From contig JANQQA010000017.1 of assembly GCA_028285205.1 (NCBI GenBank), positions 1 through 41,144 on the forward strand: DNA of 41,144 bases, in the 5' to 3' direction. Made by a program: the position numbers and the translations under genes. Shown one piece after another: positions 15,251-24,671 of this stretch; position 1 is the first letter of the stretch, and each line of letters opens with the position of its first letter. The notes under the pieces are model-generated. The model did not search any database. It was not told the origin of the DNA and saw nothing but the letters and a program-made list of their open reading frames with translations. Origin of the DNA: Bythopirellula sp. (lineage in GTDB: Bacteria; Planctomycetota; Planctomycetia; Pirellulales; Lacipirellulaceae).

Positions 15251-17638
15251 TTAGCGTTTCTTCTTTTTCTTGTTCCGCTTGCGTGGGGGCGACTCACGTT
15301 TGGAACTACGCGCCGGGGACGTAGAGGGACTTGGACCCGAGGCGGTTGCCAGCGAGGTGCTAGGTGTCGGCTTAGGCAGCATCTTGCGCTCGACGATTGC
15401 CCACACACTGGAAGCAATAAAGTAGATGCACAGACCTGCGGCGACTTTGAAAAACAACAGGCCCATCACCAGCATCATGTACTTCATGATGTTCTGCTGC
15501 ATCGCCATCTGTTCGTTGGCCGGCTCGGTCATGAACATTTTTTGCTGCAGCAGAAACAGACCGGCAGTGACCAGTGGCAGTACGTTGAGGTAGGGACCCA
15601 GTCCGACCAGGAACGATTCAGCGCTGTTCACCCAGTCGGGCATGAACCACGACCAATCGTACAACATGTCTGGTGCTGCCAGGTTAGAACACCAACGGAT
15701 CGAGTCGCCTAGCAGCGGCGCTTGACGTAGCTCGACGTCGACCATTAGTGCGCGGTACAGGCCCAGGAAGATTGGCATCTGAATGAACAGTGGCAAACAG
15801 CCGGCCAGCGGATTGATTTGGTGTTTGCGATACAGTTCTTGTTGGGCCTGCGATTGCTTCTGCAAGTCGTTCTTGTACTTTTCCTTGATCTTTTCCATCT
15901 CGGGCCGCAGCTCTTGCATCTTGGCCATACTTTGCGCCTGTTTGCGGCTCAAGGGAAATAGGCAACCTCGCACCAACATAGTGAGCATAATGATCGCGAT
16001 GCCGTAGTTGCCCACCAGGCCGTAGAACACATGCAGAATCCAGAGCATCAACCGAGAGACCGAGCTAAACCAACCGTAATACATCAGATCGCTCAGGCCG
16101 TAGGACGTGCTTTCGCTGGCGTGGTAATTCTCCAGCAGGTCTGGCCGCTTCGGGCCAGCAAAGATCTCGTAGGAATGTTCCAGCGATTCGCCCGCCGCCA
16201 GTTCCTGCGGCTGGCTGATCAAGCGGCAAGTCACATTCGCGAACCGACCGTCGTTGGAACGGGCCTTGGGCTTGGGCGTCAATGACACGCAACGGAGTTC
16301 ATCGATCCAAAGATCTTCGACGCGCGCTTTTTTGGGCAGCATCATGACCGAGAAGTACTGCGCGTCGATGCCCGCATACGCCAGCGGGTTGCCTTGGATG
16401 ACGTCGGTCTCGCCTTCGGTAATGGTGCTCGCGCCGAACTGCTCCGGGACCGACTTGGAAACGTGGCGTGAAATCACGTCGCGAATCCCGACGGTCCATT
16501 CTCGACCCACTTTGTGGGCGTACCACCACCCCTCCAGCGGCAGTCCGTTGGGTCCGTCGAGGCGGTAGCGCAGTTTGATATCCTGTTCGCCCAGATTCCG
16601 CACAGCCGTGTCCAGCGTGAGGTCATAGCCGGGGTAGTTATTGTTGCCTTGTTCCTCTGGGGGCACCGCCTGCAGGCGATAGCGTTTTTCTACCTCAAGG
16701 CCGTACTTGGGCAGCCGCTTCACGAAGGTGACGCTGGTTTCATCGCGCTGCGAGATTTCCCAGTTACTGGTGGTCAACTCGACGCCGGGGAGTTCTGCCA
16801 GTTCCGCGGCTGGCTCATCGCCATCCTCCCTCGCTTGTTGGGCCCGACGCTTGAGTTCTTCCGCGGTTGGAAGTCGTTCCTGTCCGAGTTGCTCGAACGT
16901 GAACAGAAATGACGGAGGACTGTCGACTGGCTGCGGTAGCTCGTCGGTCCGCATCAATACGTTTTCAATCTCGGGGCGGATCACTTCGAGGGGACGTCGC
17001 GCGAGAGTGATTTCTCGATCGACGGGAGCCTCGTCTCCACGTGCCACCTGCAAAGTGATGGTTTGCTTGGGCTTCAGCTTGCTCGTGGCCTCGCGCAGCT
17101 GTTTGGCAGATTCCAAGGAAGTCTGTTCGTCTCCAGCGGTGAAGGAGAGGATCCGATCGCCGACTTCGATTCCTGCGAGCGCCGCAGGTGTGCCCGCCAC
17201 CAACGACTGCACGCGCAGACCGCCGGCGTCGACTGGCGTCAGCTCAAGGTGCCCCAGATAGCCGGACCGGTCGTGGACGTCGCGAAAGCGGGGACTGCTC
17301 AGTTCCAGTCGCCGCAGTGCGGCACCTTGGTTAGTCAGCGTCACCGCCATTCGATACGGAGAGTCTGGATCAACCGAACCAAGCGTCACATACTCCAGGT
17401 CCGCCTTGGTTTCATCTAGCGTCACCGCCTCGACCTGGTCTGCGGCAGGAGCCTCTTCTTTCGCTTGCGAGTCCGTGTCGGCGAACGCGGCCTCGCCGGC
17501 CTGATCGTCATTGTCTCCGACTACCTGCTCGGCGGCATCATTTGCGTCTGGATTCTCGACCGGTTTGGGTTTTGGCCCAAACATGATCAACAACAGGAAG
17601 CACAGCGTCAGAAAAAGAAACAGACGGCGTTGATCCAC
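15251..17638 (-). CDS. yidC: Membrane protein insertase YidC with an embedded PDZ domain
   Basis: YidC inserts proteins into the inner membrane alone or with SecYEG. The protein has 795 residues: an N-terminal membrane helix (about 5-20), an acidic linker, the periplasmic P1 domain, and the conserved insertase core near 515-760 with MLVRGCLFPLSRKQ (Arg557 is the groove arginine), a coiled cytoplasmic hairpin, NPLAGCLPLFIQMPIF and later helices. A very basic Lys/Arg tail closes it, suited to binding ribosomes. Unusual is residues 128-213, which read as a PDZ domain (GLRVQSLVAGTPAALAG, then IEVGDRILSF) set inside P1, which starts before it (LTNQGAALRRLEL) and resumes after it (FLFTFEQ). It heads the yidC-mnmE unit. 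Confidence 0.94.
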   Translation of the reverse strand: MDQRRLFLFLTLCFLLLIMFGPKPKPVENPDANDAAEQVVGDNDDQAGEAAFADTDSQAKEEAPAADQVEAVTLDETKADLEYVTLGSVDPDSPYRMAVTLTNQGAALRRLELSSPRFRDVHDRSGYLGHLELTPVDAGGLRVQSLVAGTPAALAGIEVGDRILSFTAGDEQTSLESAKQLREATSKLKPKQTITLQVARGDEAPVDREITLARRPLEVIRPEIENVLMRTDELPQPVDSPPSFLFTFEQLGQERLPTAEELKRRAQQAREDGDEPAAELAELPGVELTTSNWEISQRDETSVTFVKRLPKYGLEVEKRYRLQAVPPEEQGNNNYPGYDLTLDTAVRNLGEQDIKLRYRLDGPNGLPLEGWWYAHKVGREWTVGIRDVISRHVSKSVPEQFGASTITEGETDVIQGNPLAYAGIDAQYFSVMMLPKKARVEDLWIDELRCVSLTPKPKARSNDGRFANVTCRLISQPQELAAGESLEHSYEIFAGPKRPDLLENYHASESTSYGLSDLMYYGWFSSVSRLMLWILHVFYGLVGNYGIAIIMLTMLVRGCLFPLSRKQAQSMAKMQELRPEMEKIKEKYKNDLQKQSQAQQELYRKHQINPLAGCLPLFIQMPIFLGLYRALMVDVELRQAPLLGDSIRWCSNLAAPDMLYDWSWFMPDWVNSAESFLVGLGPYLNVLPLVTAGLFLLQQKMFMTEPANEQMAMQQNIMKYMMLVMGLLFFKVAAGLCIYFIASSVWAIVERKMLPKPTPSTSLATASGPSPSTSPARSSKRESPPRKRNKKKKKR

Positions 17639-17790
17639 GGGGGGAAATCCTTTTTCGCAGCGAAGACGCTAGCTTGGTGGACAAAGTGAGGGGAGGGAAA
17701 TATCGAATCTAACGAATGGCGGGCTGCCGCGGAGCGGAGTTAGCTCAACGTCGGCTCAGATCACCGGCGGCACAGATCAGTATTCGTCAA

Positions 17791-18543
17791 TCAACGGCCT
17801 TCCTTGATACGATCGCCTAAGAAATTGTCCAAATCTGGAGTGTCATAGATTTTGTTAGCCGTCACATTGAAATCGTATTCCACGCGGTGGAAAGTGATTT
17901 GGTTATCTTCCTGCACGATGTAGCACGAACGAGGGTCGCCGTCGCGCGGTTGGCCGACGGAGCCAACATTGACCATGAATTTCTCTTCCTTCGGCTGAAA
18001 GATGTTGTTGGCTTGCTCAGGAGTAATGAACTCGAGGCTTTCCAAAAAGACTCCGGGCACATGCGTATGGCCTTGGAAGCAACCTTTGGTGATCAGTCCG
18101 AAGAGCTTTTCCATCTTCTTCTGGTTGTAGATATCTTCCGGGAAAACATACTCGTTGACCGGATTGCGCGGCGAGCCGTGCACGTACAGCCATGGATCGT
18201 CGCGATGCACTCGTGGCAGCGTGCCCAGAAAGTCCCATCGCTTATCGATTTGCTGGCGATTGCCGTTGGAACTTTCCAATTGGTCACGAGTCCAAAAGAT
18301 GGCTCGCTCCGCACCGCTGTTGAATCCTTCCGGGTCGAACATCGCGCCCTGGTCGTGATTTCCAAGCAGGCAGATCGCAGTCTTGCTCATCACCAGGTCG
18401 AGGCATTCGCACGGATTGGGTCCGTAGCCGATGATGTCGCCCAGGCAGAAGATCTCGTCAACCTGCTGGTCAGCAATATGCGCAAGCACCGCCTGAAGGG
18501 CTTCGAAGTTGCCATGAATGTCGCTGATGATTGCGCGTTTCAC
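17791..18543 (-). CDS. Metallophosphoesterase family protein
   Basis: This 250-residue protein carries the calcineurin-like phosphoesterase motifs: SDIHGN (Asp8, His10), LGDIIGYGPNP (Asp36), LLGNHD (Asn62, His63), YVHGSPR and GHTH. Together they bind two metal ions. The long form of the second motif and the late NVGSVGQPRDG segment are typical of a bacterial subgroup annotated as YfcE-like or diadenosine tetraphosphatase-like phosphoesterases. The substrate cannot be set from sequence. It is cytoplasmic, has no signal peptide, and ends about 150 bases downstream of the yidC start on the same strand, so it may be transcribed ahead of yidC. Confidence 0.88.
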   Translation of the reverse strand: MKRAIISDIHGNFEALQAVLAHIADQQVDEIFCLGDIIGYGPNPCECLDLVMSKTAICLLGNHDQGAMFDPEGFNSGAERAIFWTRDQLESSNGNRQQIDKRWDFLGTLPRVHRDDPWLYVHGSPRNPVNEYVFPEDIYNQKKMEKLFGLITKGCFQGHTHVPGVFLESLEFITPEQANNIFQPKEEKFMVNVGSVGQPRDGDPRSCYIVQEDNQITFHRVEYDFNVTANKIYDTPDLDNFLGDRIKEGR

Positions 18544-18869
18544 CTGGTTGTTTGACCTATCGCTCGCAGGACAGTAAGTTTCTTAGGAACGGTTCGATTT
18601 GCAGGGTTTCTCACAAGCAGTTCGACAAATCGATGGTTCTCGACTGGCAATTCGACGCAGCGTTGCGGCCCCATTCACGATTGCGAACTGCTCAGCTGGA
18701 GACACCAAACTGCTAGTCTAAGTCCCATGCTGAAAGGGGTCAAGGACGACCGAAGTTCATAAGCCATCAAGGGTTACCATCGCCACGGGCGGTCATCCGA
18801 GATTCCGCTGCGGACCGTGTGCGCGGGCGAGCATGACCGGCGGCAATCAACGCCATTTGAGGATTGAGT
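18544..18869. promoter_or_regulatory. Divergent intergenic region, phosphoesterase / tsaB
   Basis: These 326 bases lie between two divergent genes. I see no open frame with a family match, no strong inverted repeat and no clear -10/-35 pair. The only clear signal is GAGGA at 18859-18863, the ribosome site of tsaB. Confidence 0.4.
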
Positions 18870-19565
18870 TTGAAGGTATTGGCCCTGGAAACCAGCGAAC
18901 GCATCGGCAGTCTGGCAGCATTCGTCGCTGATGAGCAACCTCCTCAGCTGGTTGCGGAAGTGACGTTACCCAGCGACCAGCGAGGAGCAAGATCACTCGT
19001 CCCAGCGATCGACGGACTTCTCAAGACACTCGGCTGGAAACCAGCGGACCTCGCTCTGATTTGTGCGACCACCGGCCCAGGTTCCTTCACTGGCACACGG
19101 CTGGGAGTGACGACCGCCAAGACGCTTGCTTACGCGACGAATGCTCAGGTCGTGGGCGTGCACACGCTGGCCGCCATCGCAGCGAGCGTGCCGCCGTCGT
19201 ACGATCGACTGTGGACGATCTTGGACGCGCAGCGCAATGAACTTTTTGTGGCGCAATTTTCGGGGGCCGCTGACTCGGTCGCGTCACCGACAACGAGTAT
19301 CCTATCGACTGACGAGTGGCTGGCCCAACTCCGACCAGGCGACCTCGTGTGCGGTCCACCATTGGAAAAACTCCGCGACCGACTGCCGACCGGGGTGCTG
19401 TGCTCTGATCCCGACCAGTGGAGTCCCCGTGCCGAGTACGTCGGGCGTCTGGGCATCGCCGCGTGTCGCAGCGGCGAAACGGTCGACCCCATGCAACTGG
19501 TGCCGCGGTACTACCGCAAGAGCGCAGCGGAAGAGAAAGTGGATGCAAGAGAGTGCGGACGCTGA
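18870..19565 (+). CDS. tsaB: tRNA N6-threonylcarbamoyladenosine biosynthesis protein TsaB
   Basis: TsaB is the scaffold partner of TsaD in making t6A37 of ANN-reading tRNAs. The sequence opens KVLALETSERIGSLA, the family N-terminus, and has the signature ATTGPGSFTGTRLGVTTAKTLA near residues 65-85. The C-terminus PRYYRKSAAEEK matches the usual P-x-Y-x-R-x-x-A ending. The length of 231 residues is normal. I chose the TTG at 18870 because GAGGA ends six bases before it; a TTG at 18864 is only two residues longer but sits right against the ribosome site. It converges with hemL, 27 bases away. Confidence 0.94.
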   Translation: MKVLALETSERIGSLAAFVADEQPPQLVAEVTLPSDQRGARSLVPAIDGLLKTLGWKPADLALICATTGPGSFTGTRLGVTTAKTLAYATNAQVVGVHTLAAIAASVPPSYDRLWTILDAQRNELFVAQFSGAADSVASPTTSILSTDEWLAQLRPGDLVCGPPLEKLRDRLPTGVLCSDPDQWSPRAEYVGRLGIAACRSGETVDPMQLVPRYYRKSAAEEKVDARECGR

Positions 19566-19592
19566 GCCAACTGCAAACCCAGTGCGAACTCA

Positions 19593-20894
19593 CTAGGCAA
19601 TTTCTTTCATCACTTCCCGGGCTGCTTCGATCGTCTGGGCGATGTTCTCTTCGGTGTGAGCCGCCGAGACAAACCACGCCTCGTACTGACTGCATGGCAG
19701 GTAGCACCCCCGATCCATCATGCCCCAGAAGAATTGGGCGTAACGTTTGGTGTCGCACTCGGCGGCCGTCTGCCAGTCGGGCACTTCGCCCACGTGAAAG
19801 AAGATCGTGATCATGCTTCCCACGCGTGCCAAGCTATGTGCCAGCCCCGCTGCCTCGGCAGCCTCGCGGAGGCCGCGTTCAAGATCGCCGGTGAGCGTTT
19901 CGAGCCGCTCGTAGGGTGGATCTTCTTTGAGTAGTTTCAGCGTGGCAGACCCCGCCGCGGTCGCGAGGGGATTGCCGCTGAGCGTACCGGCTTGGAATAC
20001 CGGTCCAGCGGGCAACACGTGGTCCATCACTTCCGCCCTGCCACCGTACGCTCCAACCGGTAGACCGCCACCGACGATCTTGCCCATGGTCGTCAGATCG
20101 GGACTGAGATCAAACAACTGCTGGGCTCCCCCCAGGGCGACGCGGAAGCCGCTCATCACTTCGTCACAGATGAGCAGCGCGCCGTGTTCTCGAGTGAGCT
20201 GCTGCAGCGCTGTACAAAACTCTGGACTGGGTCGCACCACGCCCATGTTGCCAACCACTGGCTCGAAAATCACGCCGGCAATTTCGGAACCGCGCTCGGT
20301 GAACGTCGCGGTGAGGGCGGCGACGTCGTTGTACTCTAAGACGATCGTGTCCTGCGTGGTGCCTTGGGTCACCCCCGGCGAACTGGGCACCCCGAGCGTC
20401 GCGGCAGCACTTCCTGCAGACACTAGCAGGCTGTCGACGTGGCCATGATAATTGCCCGCAAACTTCACCAGGACATCCCGCCCGGTGAAACCCCGCGCCA
20501 GTCGCACGGCGCTCATCGTGGCTTCGGTTCCGGAATTGACGAGGCGCACCTTTTCGACCGACGGCACCGCGTCGATGATCCGCTCGGCCAGTTCGCTCTC
20601 CGCTGCGGTTGGCGCTCCGAAGCTGGTGCCTTGCTGTAGCGCAGCTTCGAGTGCTTGAATCACCTTGGGGTGGCGATGCCCCAGAATCATCGGTCCCCAC
20701 GAGCCGATGTAATCCAGATACTGATTGCCATCCAGATCGAATAAGTAGGCCTCCTCGGCGCGATCGATGAAAATCGGCGTGCCGCCTACCGCGCCAAAGG
20801 CGCGTGCGGGGCTGTTTACGCCGCCGGGCATCAGTTGCTGCGCGCGATCAAAGGCGGTCTCGCTGAGACTGCGGTCCGTGACAATGGAAGGCAT
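19593..20894 (-). CDS. hemL: Glutamate-1-semialdehyde 2,1-aminomutase
   Basis: HemL turns glutamate-1-semialdehyde into 5-aminolevulinate, the last step of the C5 route to tetrapyrroles, using PLP in the cytoplasm. The 433 residues are full length. Family features: MPGGVNSPARAF near the start, SWGPMILGHRHP, NSGTEATMSAVRLARG, FAGNYHGHVD, CDEVMSGFR, and the PLP lysine Lys272 in TTMGKIVGGGLPVGAYGG. The ATG at 20894 is only 11 bases after the stop of a protein kinase gene on the same strand, so the two share a transcript. The next tetrapyrrole step, hemB, is 12 kb away in this window. Confidence 0.96.
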   Translation of the reverse strand: MPSIVTDRSLSETAFDRAQQLMPGGVNSPARAFGAVGGTPIFIDRAEEAYLFDLDGNQYLDYIGSWGPMILGHRHPKVIQALEAALQQGTSFGAPTAAESELAERIIDAVPSVEKVRLVNSGTEATMSAVRLARGFTGRDVLVKFAGNYHGHVDSLLVSAGSAAATLGVPSSPGVTQGTTQDTIVLEYNDVAALTATFTERGSEIAGVIFEPVVGNMGVVRPSPEFCTALQQLTREHGALLICDEVMSGFRVALGGAQQLFDLSPDLTTMGKIVGGGLPVGAYGGRAEVMDHVLPAGPVFQAGTLSGNPLATAAGSATLKLLKEDPPYERLETLTGDLERGLREAAEAAGLAHSLARVGSMITIFFHVGEVPDWQTAAECDTKRYAQFFWGMMDRGCYLPCSQYEAWFVSAAHTEENIAQTIEAAREVMKEIA

Positions 20895-20905
20895 GATGGG
20901 TCTCC

Positions 20906-22813
20906 CTACTCAAGAAGTTGTTGCTCAGTAATCGCTTGTTTCGCTTTTGCGACCGCTTCGGCCGCCCAAGGTTGATCTTGATAGAGCTGGACAATCGCCT
21001 GATACATTCGCATTGCCTGCTCCGGCTTTACTTGACGGAGTTTCGCCGCTTGGGCAAGTCGCTCTCGCAATGCTGGTACCTGTGCCGTCTGATCTTGCTT
21101 GGTGACTTCGATTAGGTTGTCGATACGCTGCCTGGCGAGGACGAGCAGCCGCGGATCGCCAAGCTGCTGGAATGGTTCGCTTGCGGTGCGTGCGGCTTCC
21201 ATGTTCGTTATTAGGTTGAGGGGATCGTAGAGTGCGACCAACGCCCGCAACGTTTTGAGCGACTTCGTGGGATCGTTCTCTGCCAACGCGAGCGCCTCGA
21301 AATAGATTCGCTCGATCGGTTTCACGCCCTCGCCGCGCGAGAACCTCCGACGGGCCCGCACTTGACGCTCGTATTCGAGGAATTCAAGCTGTTCACGCAC
21401 AGGCTGTAGTTCCTCCGCTCTCGGATCGTTGGGAAACCGATCGAAGAACGACTCTAAATTAACCGCCAAGCTCTTAGCGGATTCACGCGAGAGGTCCTCG
21501 ACGGTCTCGGTCTGTAATGTGTCGTTGATCGAGGCAAACAGTTGGTCGGCAGTTGGCGGTTGCATCAGCCGCCAGCCACCCCAAAGCACTCCACCCAGTG
21601 CCGCTAGAAGGACACCCAATTGCCCGAACAAAACCAGACGATTACCGCGATTCTGTTCGAGCTGACGACGGGCGTCTTCGTCGACGGTGGTGAAGTGCGT
21701 CGGCTTCTCGGCTGTTACCGTCTTCGCGAGCGTTGGCTGTTGCTCTAATAGCGAATTCGCAGCTTCGGAGCGGGCGGGTTCCGATTCCGTGGGCTGGTCA
21801 AGGGTCGGGGCGTCGTAGACGTTAGGGTGGTCAGACTTGCTCGTGCTTGTGTGGGGCAGGACCACCGGAGCGTCGAGTGCTCGTGTCGCCTGTTCGTCGA
21901 TCGCCGCGGTCGCGGCCGGGCTCGAAGGGGAAAAGTCGGTGGTGGTCACTTCGCCGTCGTGCTGTTGGTGTTTGGGCGGGCGCGAAAGCGCTTTGAGCAT
22001 CGCTTCCATGTGCCGGCTGAGCACCAAAGCGTTGGGAAAACGATCGCTGGGATCCTTGGCCAGCAACTGAGAGATCAGGCGGTCGAGTTGATCAGGGGTG
22101 TCGCTAGCGTATCTGCGCACCGGCTCGGGATCCGCGAATCGCTGCAGTTGCAGCATCTCGGGCATCGTTTTCGCCACAAACGGAGGGCGCCCCGCTAGCA
22201 GCGCATACATCACTCCGCCCAGGCTGTATTGGTCACACTTGTCCGTGACTGCTTGCCCGTCGGCTTGTTCCGGGGACATGTAGTCCGCGGTTCCCAGCAC
22301 GCCGCCGGCGACCGTCAGTTGCGTGCCACCAAAAAGTCGCGCGATGCCGAAGTCGGCGATCTTGATGCGATTGTTGGAAGTAAGCATCAGGTTGGCAGGC
22401 TTGATGTCGCGGTGCACGACGCCGTGATCATGTGCGTGCTTCAGGGCACGGCAGATCTGAATGCCGATCTCCAACGTCTCCCGCCAGTCAAAACGGCGGC
22501 CTTCGTTGAGTTCTTCCTCCAGACTCGGGCCATCAACCAGTTCCATGGAATAAAACAGCACGCCGTCTTGCTCGCCATAGCCGAACAGACGGACGATGCC
22601 GTCGTGCTTGAGCTTTTTGAGCGACTCGATTTCCGCCTCGAACCGCTCGCGAAAGCCTTCAGTCATTGCTAGCTGCGGACTTAGCGCCTTGATAGCGACC
22701 CGTTTGGGGCTGCCAGAGCCGGCTTTGTCGCTGACCGCTTCGTAGACGGCCCCCATCCCGCCCTTGCCAATCCGCTTGACGATTCGATACGGCCCAAGTT
22801 GTTCGAGTTTCAT
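20906..22813 (-). CDS. Transmembrane serine/threonine protein kinase
   Basis: Residues 1-275 of 635 form a Hanks-type kinase: glycine loop GKGGMGAVYE (16-25), Lys42 in VAIKAL, the catalytic loop HRDIKPAN (Asp136), DFG (Asp154) and the activation-segment end YMSPEQADG. All catalytic residues are present, so it should be active. A Ser/Thr/Pro-rich linker follows, then one membrane helix near 395-420 and a C-terminal part of about 210 residues, probably outside the cytoplasm. That part is helical, with the look of TPR-like repeats (SFFDRFPNDPRAEELQPV; YQAIVQLYQDQPWAAEAVAKAK), and might sense a signal. Unlike many bacterial kinases it has no PASTA repeats. It is the first gene of a two-gene unit with hemL. 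Confidence 0.92.
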   Translation of the reverse strand: MKLEQLGPYRIVKRIGKGGMGAVYEAVSDKAGSGSPKRVAIKALSPQLAMTEGFRERFEAEIESLKKLKHDGIVRLFGYGEQDGVLFYSMELVDGPSLEEELNEGRRFDWRETLEIGIQICRALKHAHDHGVVHRDIKPANLMLTSNNRIKIADFGIARLFGGTQLTVAGGVLGTADYMSPEQADGQAVTDKCDQYSLGGVMYALLAGRPPFVAKTMPEMLQLQRFADPEPVRRYASDTPDQLDRLISQLLAKDPSDRFPNALVLSRHMEAMLKALSRPPKHQQHDGEVTTTDFSPSSPAATAAIDEQATRALDAPVVLPHTSTSKSDHPNVYDAPTLDQPTESEPARSEAANSLLEQQPTLAKTVTAEKPTHFTTVDEDARRQLEQNRGNRLVLFGQLGVLLAALGGVLWGGWRLMQPPTADQLFASINDTLQTETVEDLSRESAKSLAVNLESFFDRFPNDPRAEELQPVREQLEFLEYERQVRARRRFSRGEGVKPIERIYFEALALAENDPTKSLKTLRALVALYDPLNLITNMEAARTASEPFQQLGDPRLLVLARQRIDNLIEVTKQDQTAQVPALRERLAQAAKLRQVKPEQAMRMYQAIVQLYQDQPWAAEAVAKAKQAITEQQLLE

Positions 22814-23054
22814 GGCTTGCCCAGAAGGCCTGATTTGCCTGGCCGCAGTACTGGCGGATTTCGACGGTGAATTCGTGCGGAGACTACTTTCTATCCTAGC
22901 AACCCTGGCAATTGCCAGCTAGCAGACGCCAAAGGTCGAGGCAGGTATTGAGGCATTTCTGGCAGTTTTCTATAAGTCGATCGCCTTTTTGCATCTGTCC
23001 ACCGCGTCAGCCTGTGTGGCTGCGCCAACACACGTTAAGCAAAAGAACGGTACC

Positions 23055-24659
23055 ATGGACCGACTTGTCGAAGCTCATCAGTTTTTCCCATCGCGAATTC
23101 ATTTTCAGTTGACGTTGGCTTTGTTGGTAGGGACAAGCTGCATTCAACCAGGCGCGGCGGAGTCGTTTCCGTACGTGGCGTACGTACAGGAAGAAAACAC
23201 CTATGTGCGCAGCGGGCCAGGGCAGCGCTACTATCCTACTAGCCAGCTTTCACAAGGCTTCGCCGTGGAAGTCTATCGCCACGAAGCTGACGGCTGGTGC
23301 GCAATTCGTCCGCCGGAAGGGAGCTTCAGTTGGATCGGTAGTCACCAGGTCAAGCAAGTCGACACGCGCGTCGTGGAGATTGTCGACGACCACGTCGTCA
23401 CCCGCGTGGGTAGCGTGTTGTCGCCCAATCGGTCCGCCGTGCAAGTCTTGCTCCCCAAGGGTGAGCGCGTCGAGCTGCTGACCGTCGGTGAGGAGGACGA
23501 TCCGCGTTGGGTCCGAGTCGCGCCCCCGTCTGGCGAATTTCGCTGGATTGCCGCCAGCACCATCTCGCGTCAGCCGCCGATGGAATCTGGTTCTGGGGTG
23601 CAGCGTTTGGCTCATGCCGGTGGCTCTGGGTGGGCTAGACAGTCACCATTGACTCAGTCACCTGAACAGGCGGGCGTGACAGACTTTCAGAATGACCAGT
23701 CGCTGCCTGCGAATTCGTCGGGTCTGCAATTTGGCACGCCCGCGCTGCCTGCCCATAAGATGCTATCGGCATCGAGTCCTGCTGAGCCGCCGACCGTGAT
23801 GGATCCCAACGCTATGGAAATCGTCGCAGGGTCGCCGGCCGAACTGCAGTTGGCACAGTTTCAAGCGCAGCAGCTACCAGCGCAGACGTCGATTGCCACG
23901 CCCGCGGCGAACGTAGCGGGAGCTTTACCCACTGCTAGCACCTCGACTCCCGAAGAAAGTACTCGGCCTCGAGTCAGATTTCGCGGGTTGAGTTCTGCAT
24001 CCACGCCGACTGACGGTTCGATCGAAGCGATTGAGCTACGACTGTCGCAGACGGTTGTGCAGCCGCCAGCGAAGTGGGAGCTGGAGACACTAAAAGCTTC
24101 CGCCCAGAGTTTGCTTGCCAGTACGAAGACCCCAGCGCTCAAGGCACAGCTCCGCGACGTGTTGACGCGCATCGAGCGTTTCCAGGCAATCAAAGCGGGC
24201 TACACCAACCCCGGACCAACGATTGTGCCAGAGCGCGATCCTTTCGAAGCAACAACTGACGTCGTTTCTCAACAGGAGGGGCCGGCGCGAGACCTTACGG
24301 GCCTTTCGAGCGATGTTCGTGAACGGGTACAAGAAGACCTAGACGGAAAGGCCTCCACTGCCAGTCGAACTCGTCCAGCTGCGCCGGTTGCGTCTTCTGC
24401 AGTGACCAAGCCGTTGTACGACGCGACCGGATTGCTGAAGCCGGTCGTCTCGCAGCGGCACAAAGCGCCGCAGTATGCGTTGGTCGACGAACAAGGCAAA
24501 GTCGTATCGTTTGTCACACCGACGCCCGAGCTCGATCTCAAACCGTACCTGGGACGTCGCATCGGTGTGCACGGCCAACGCGGGTACATGCCCGAGTATC
24601 GGCGTGCACACGTAACGGCGGGACGCGTCACGCCAATCGACGGGACGATACTCAGATAA
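23055..24659 (+). CDS. Secreted protein with SH3-like repeats and a planctomycete-type C-terminus
   Basis: From the ATG at 23055 the product has 534 residues. A signal peptide spans about residues 17-38 (LTLALLVGTSCIQPGAAES). Two bacterial SH3-like units follow: the first, about 40-105, with NTYVRSGPGQRYYPTSQL and GSFSWIGSHQV; the second, about 110-180, with GERVELLTVGEEDDPRWVRV and GEFRWIAASTIS. Such domains often bind peptidoglycan peptides. A low-complexity Pro/Ala/Ser stretch comes next, then a helix pair (about 340-385) and a compact C-terminal unit (YALVDEQGKVVSFV, LKPYLGRRIGVHGQRGY, VTAGRVTPID) that looks like an OB-type barrel. A TTG at 22989 would extend the frame but spoils the signal peptide. 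Function not known; a periplasmic cell-envelope role is likely. Confidence 0.78.
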   Translation: MDRLVEAHQFFPSRIHFQLTLALLVGTSCIQPGAAESFPYVAYVQEENTYVRSGPGQRYYPTSQLSQGFAVEVYRHEADGWCAIRPPEGSFSWIGSHQVKQVDTRVVEIVDDHVVTRVGSVLSPNRSAVQVLLPKGERVELLTVGEEDDPRWVRVAPPSGEFRWIAASTISRQPPMESGSGVQRLAHAGGSGWARQSPLTQSPEQAGVTDFQNDQSLPANSSGLQFGTPALPAHKMLSASSPAEPPTVMDPNAMEIVAGSPAELQLAQFQAQQLPAQTSIATPAANVAGALPTASTSTPEESTRPRVRFRGLSSASTPTDGSIEAIELRLSQTVVQPPAKWELETLKASAQSLLASTKTPALKAQLRDVLTRIERFQAIKAGYTNPGPTIVPERDPFEATTDVVSQQEGPARDLTGLSSDVRERVQEDLDGKASTASRTRPAAPVASSAVTKPLYDATGLLKPVVSQRHKAPQYALVDEQGKVVSFVTPTPELDLKPYLGRRIGVHGQRGYMPEYRRAHVTAGRVTPIDGTILR

Positions 24660-24671
24660 CCTTCGCCGGGC

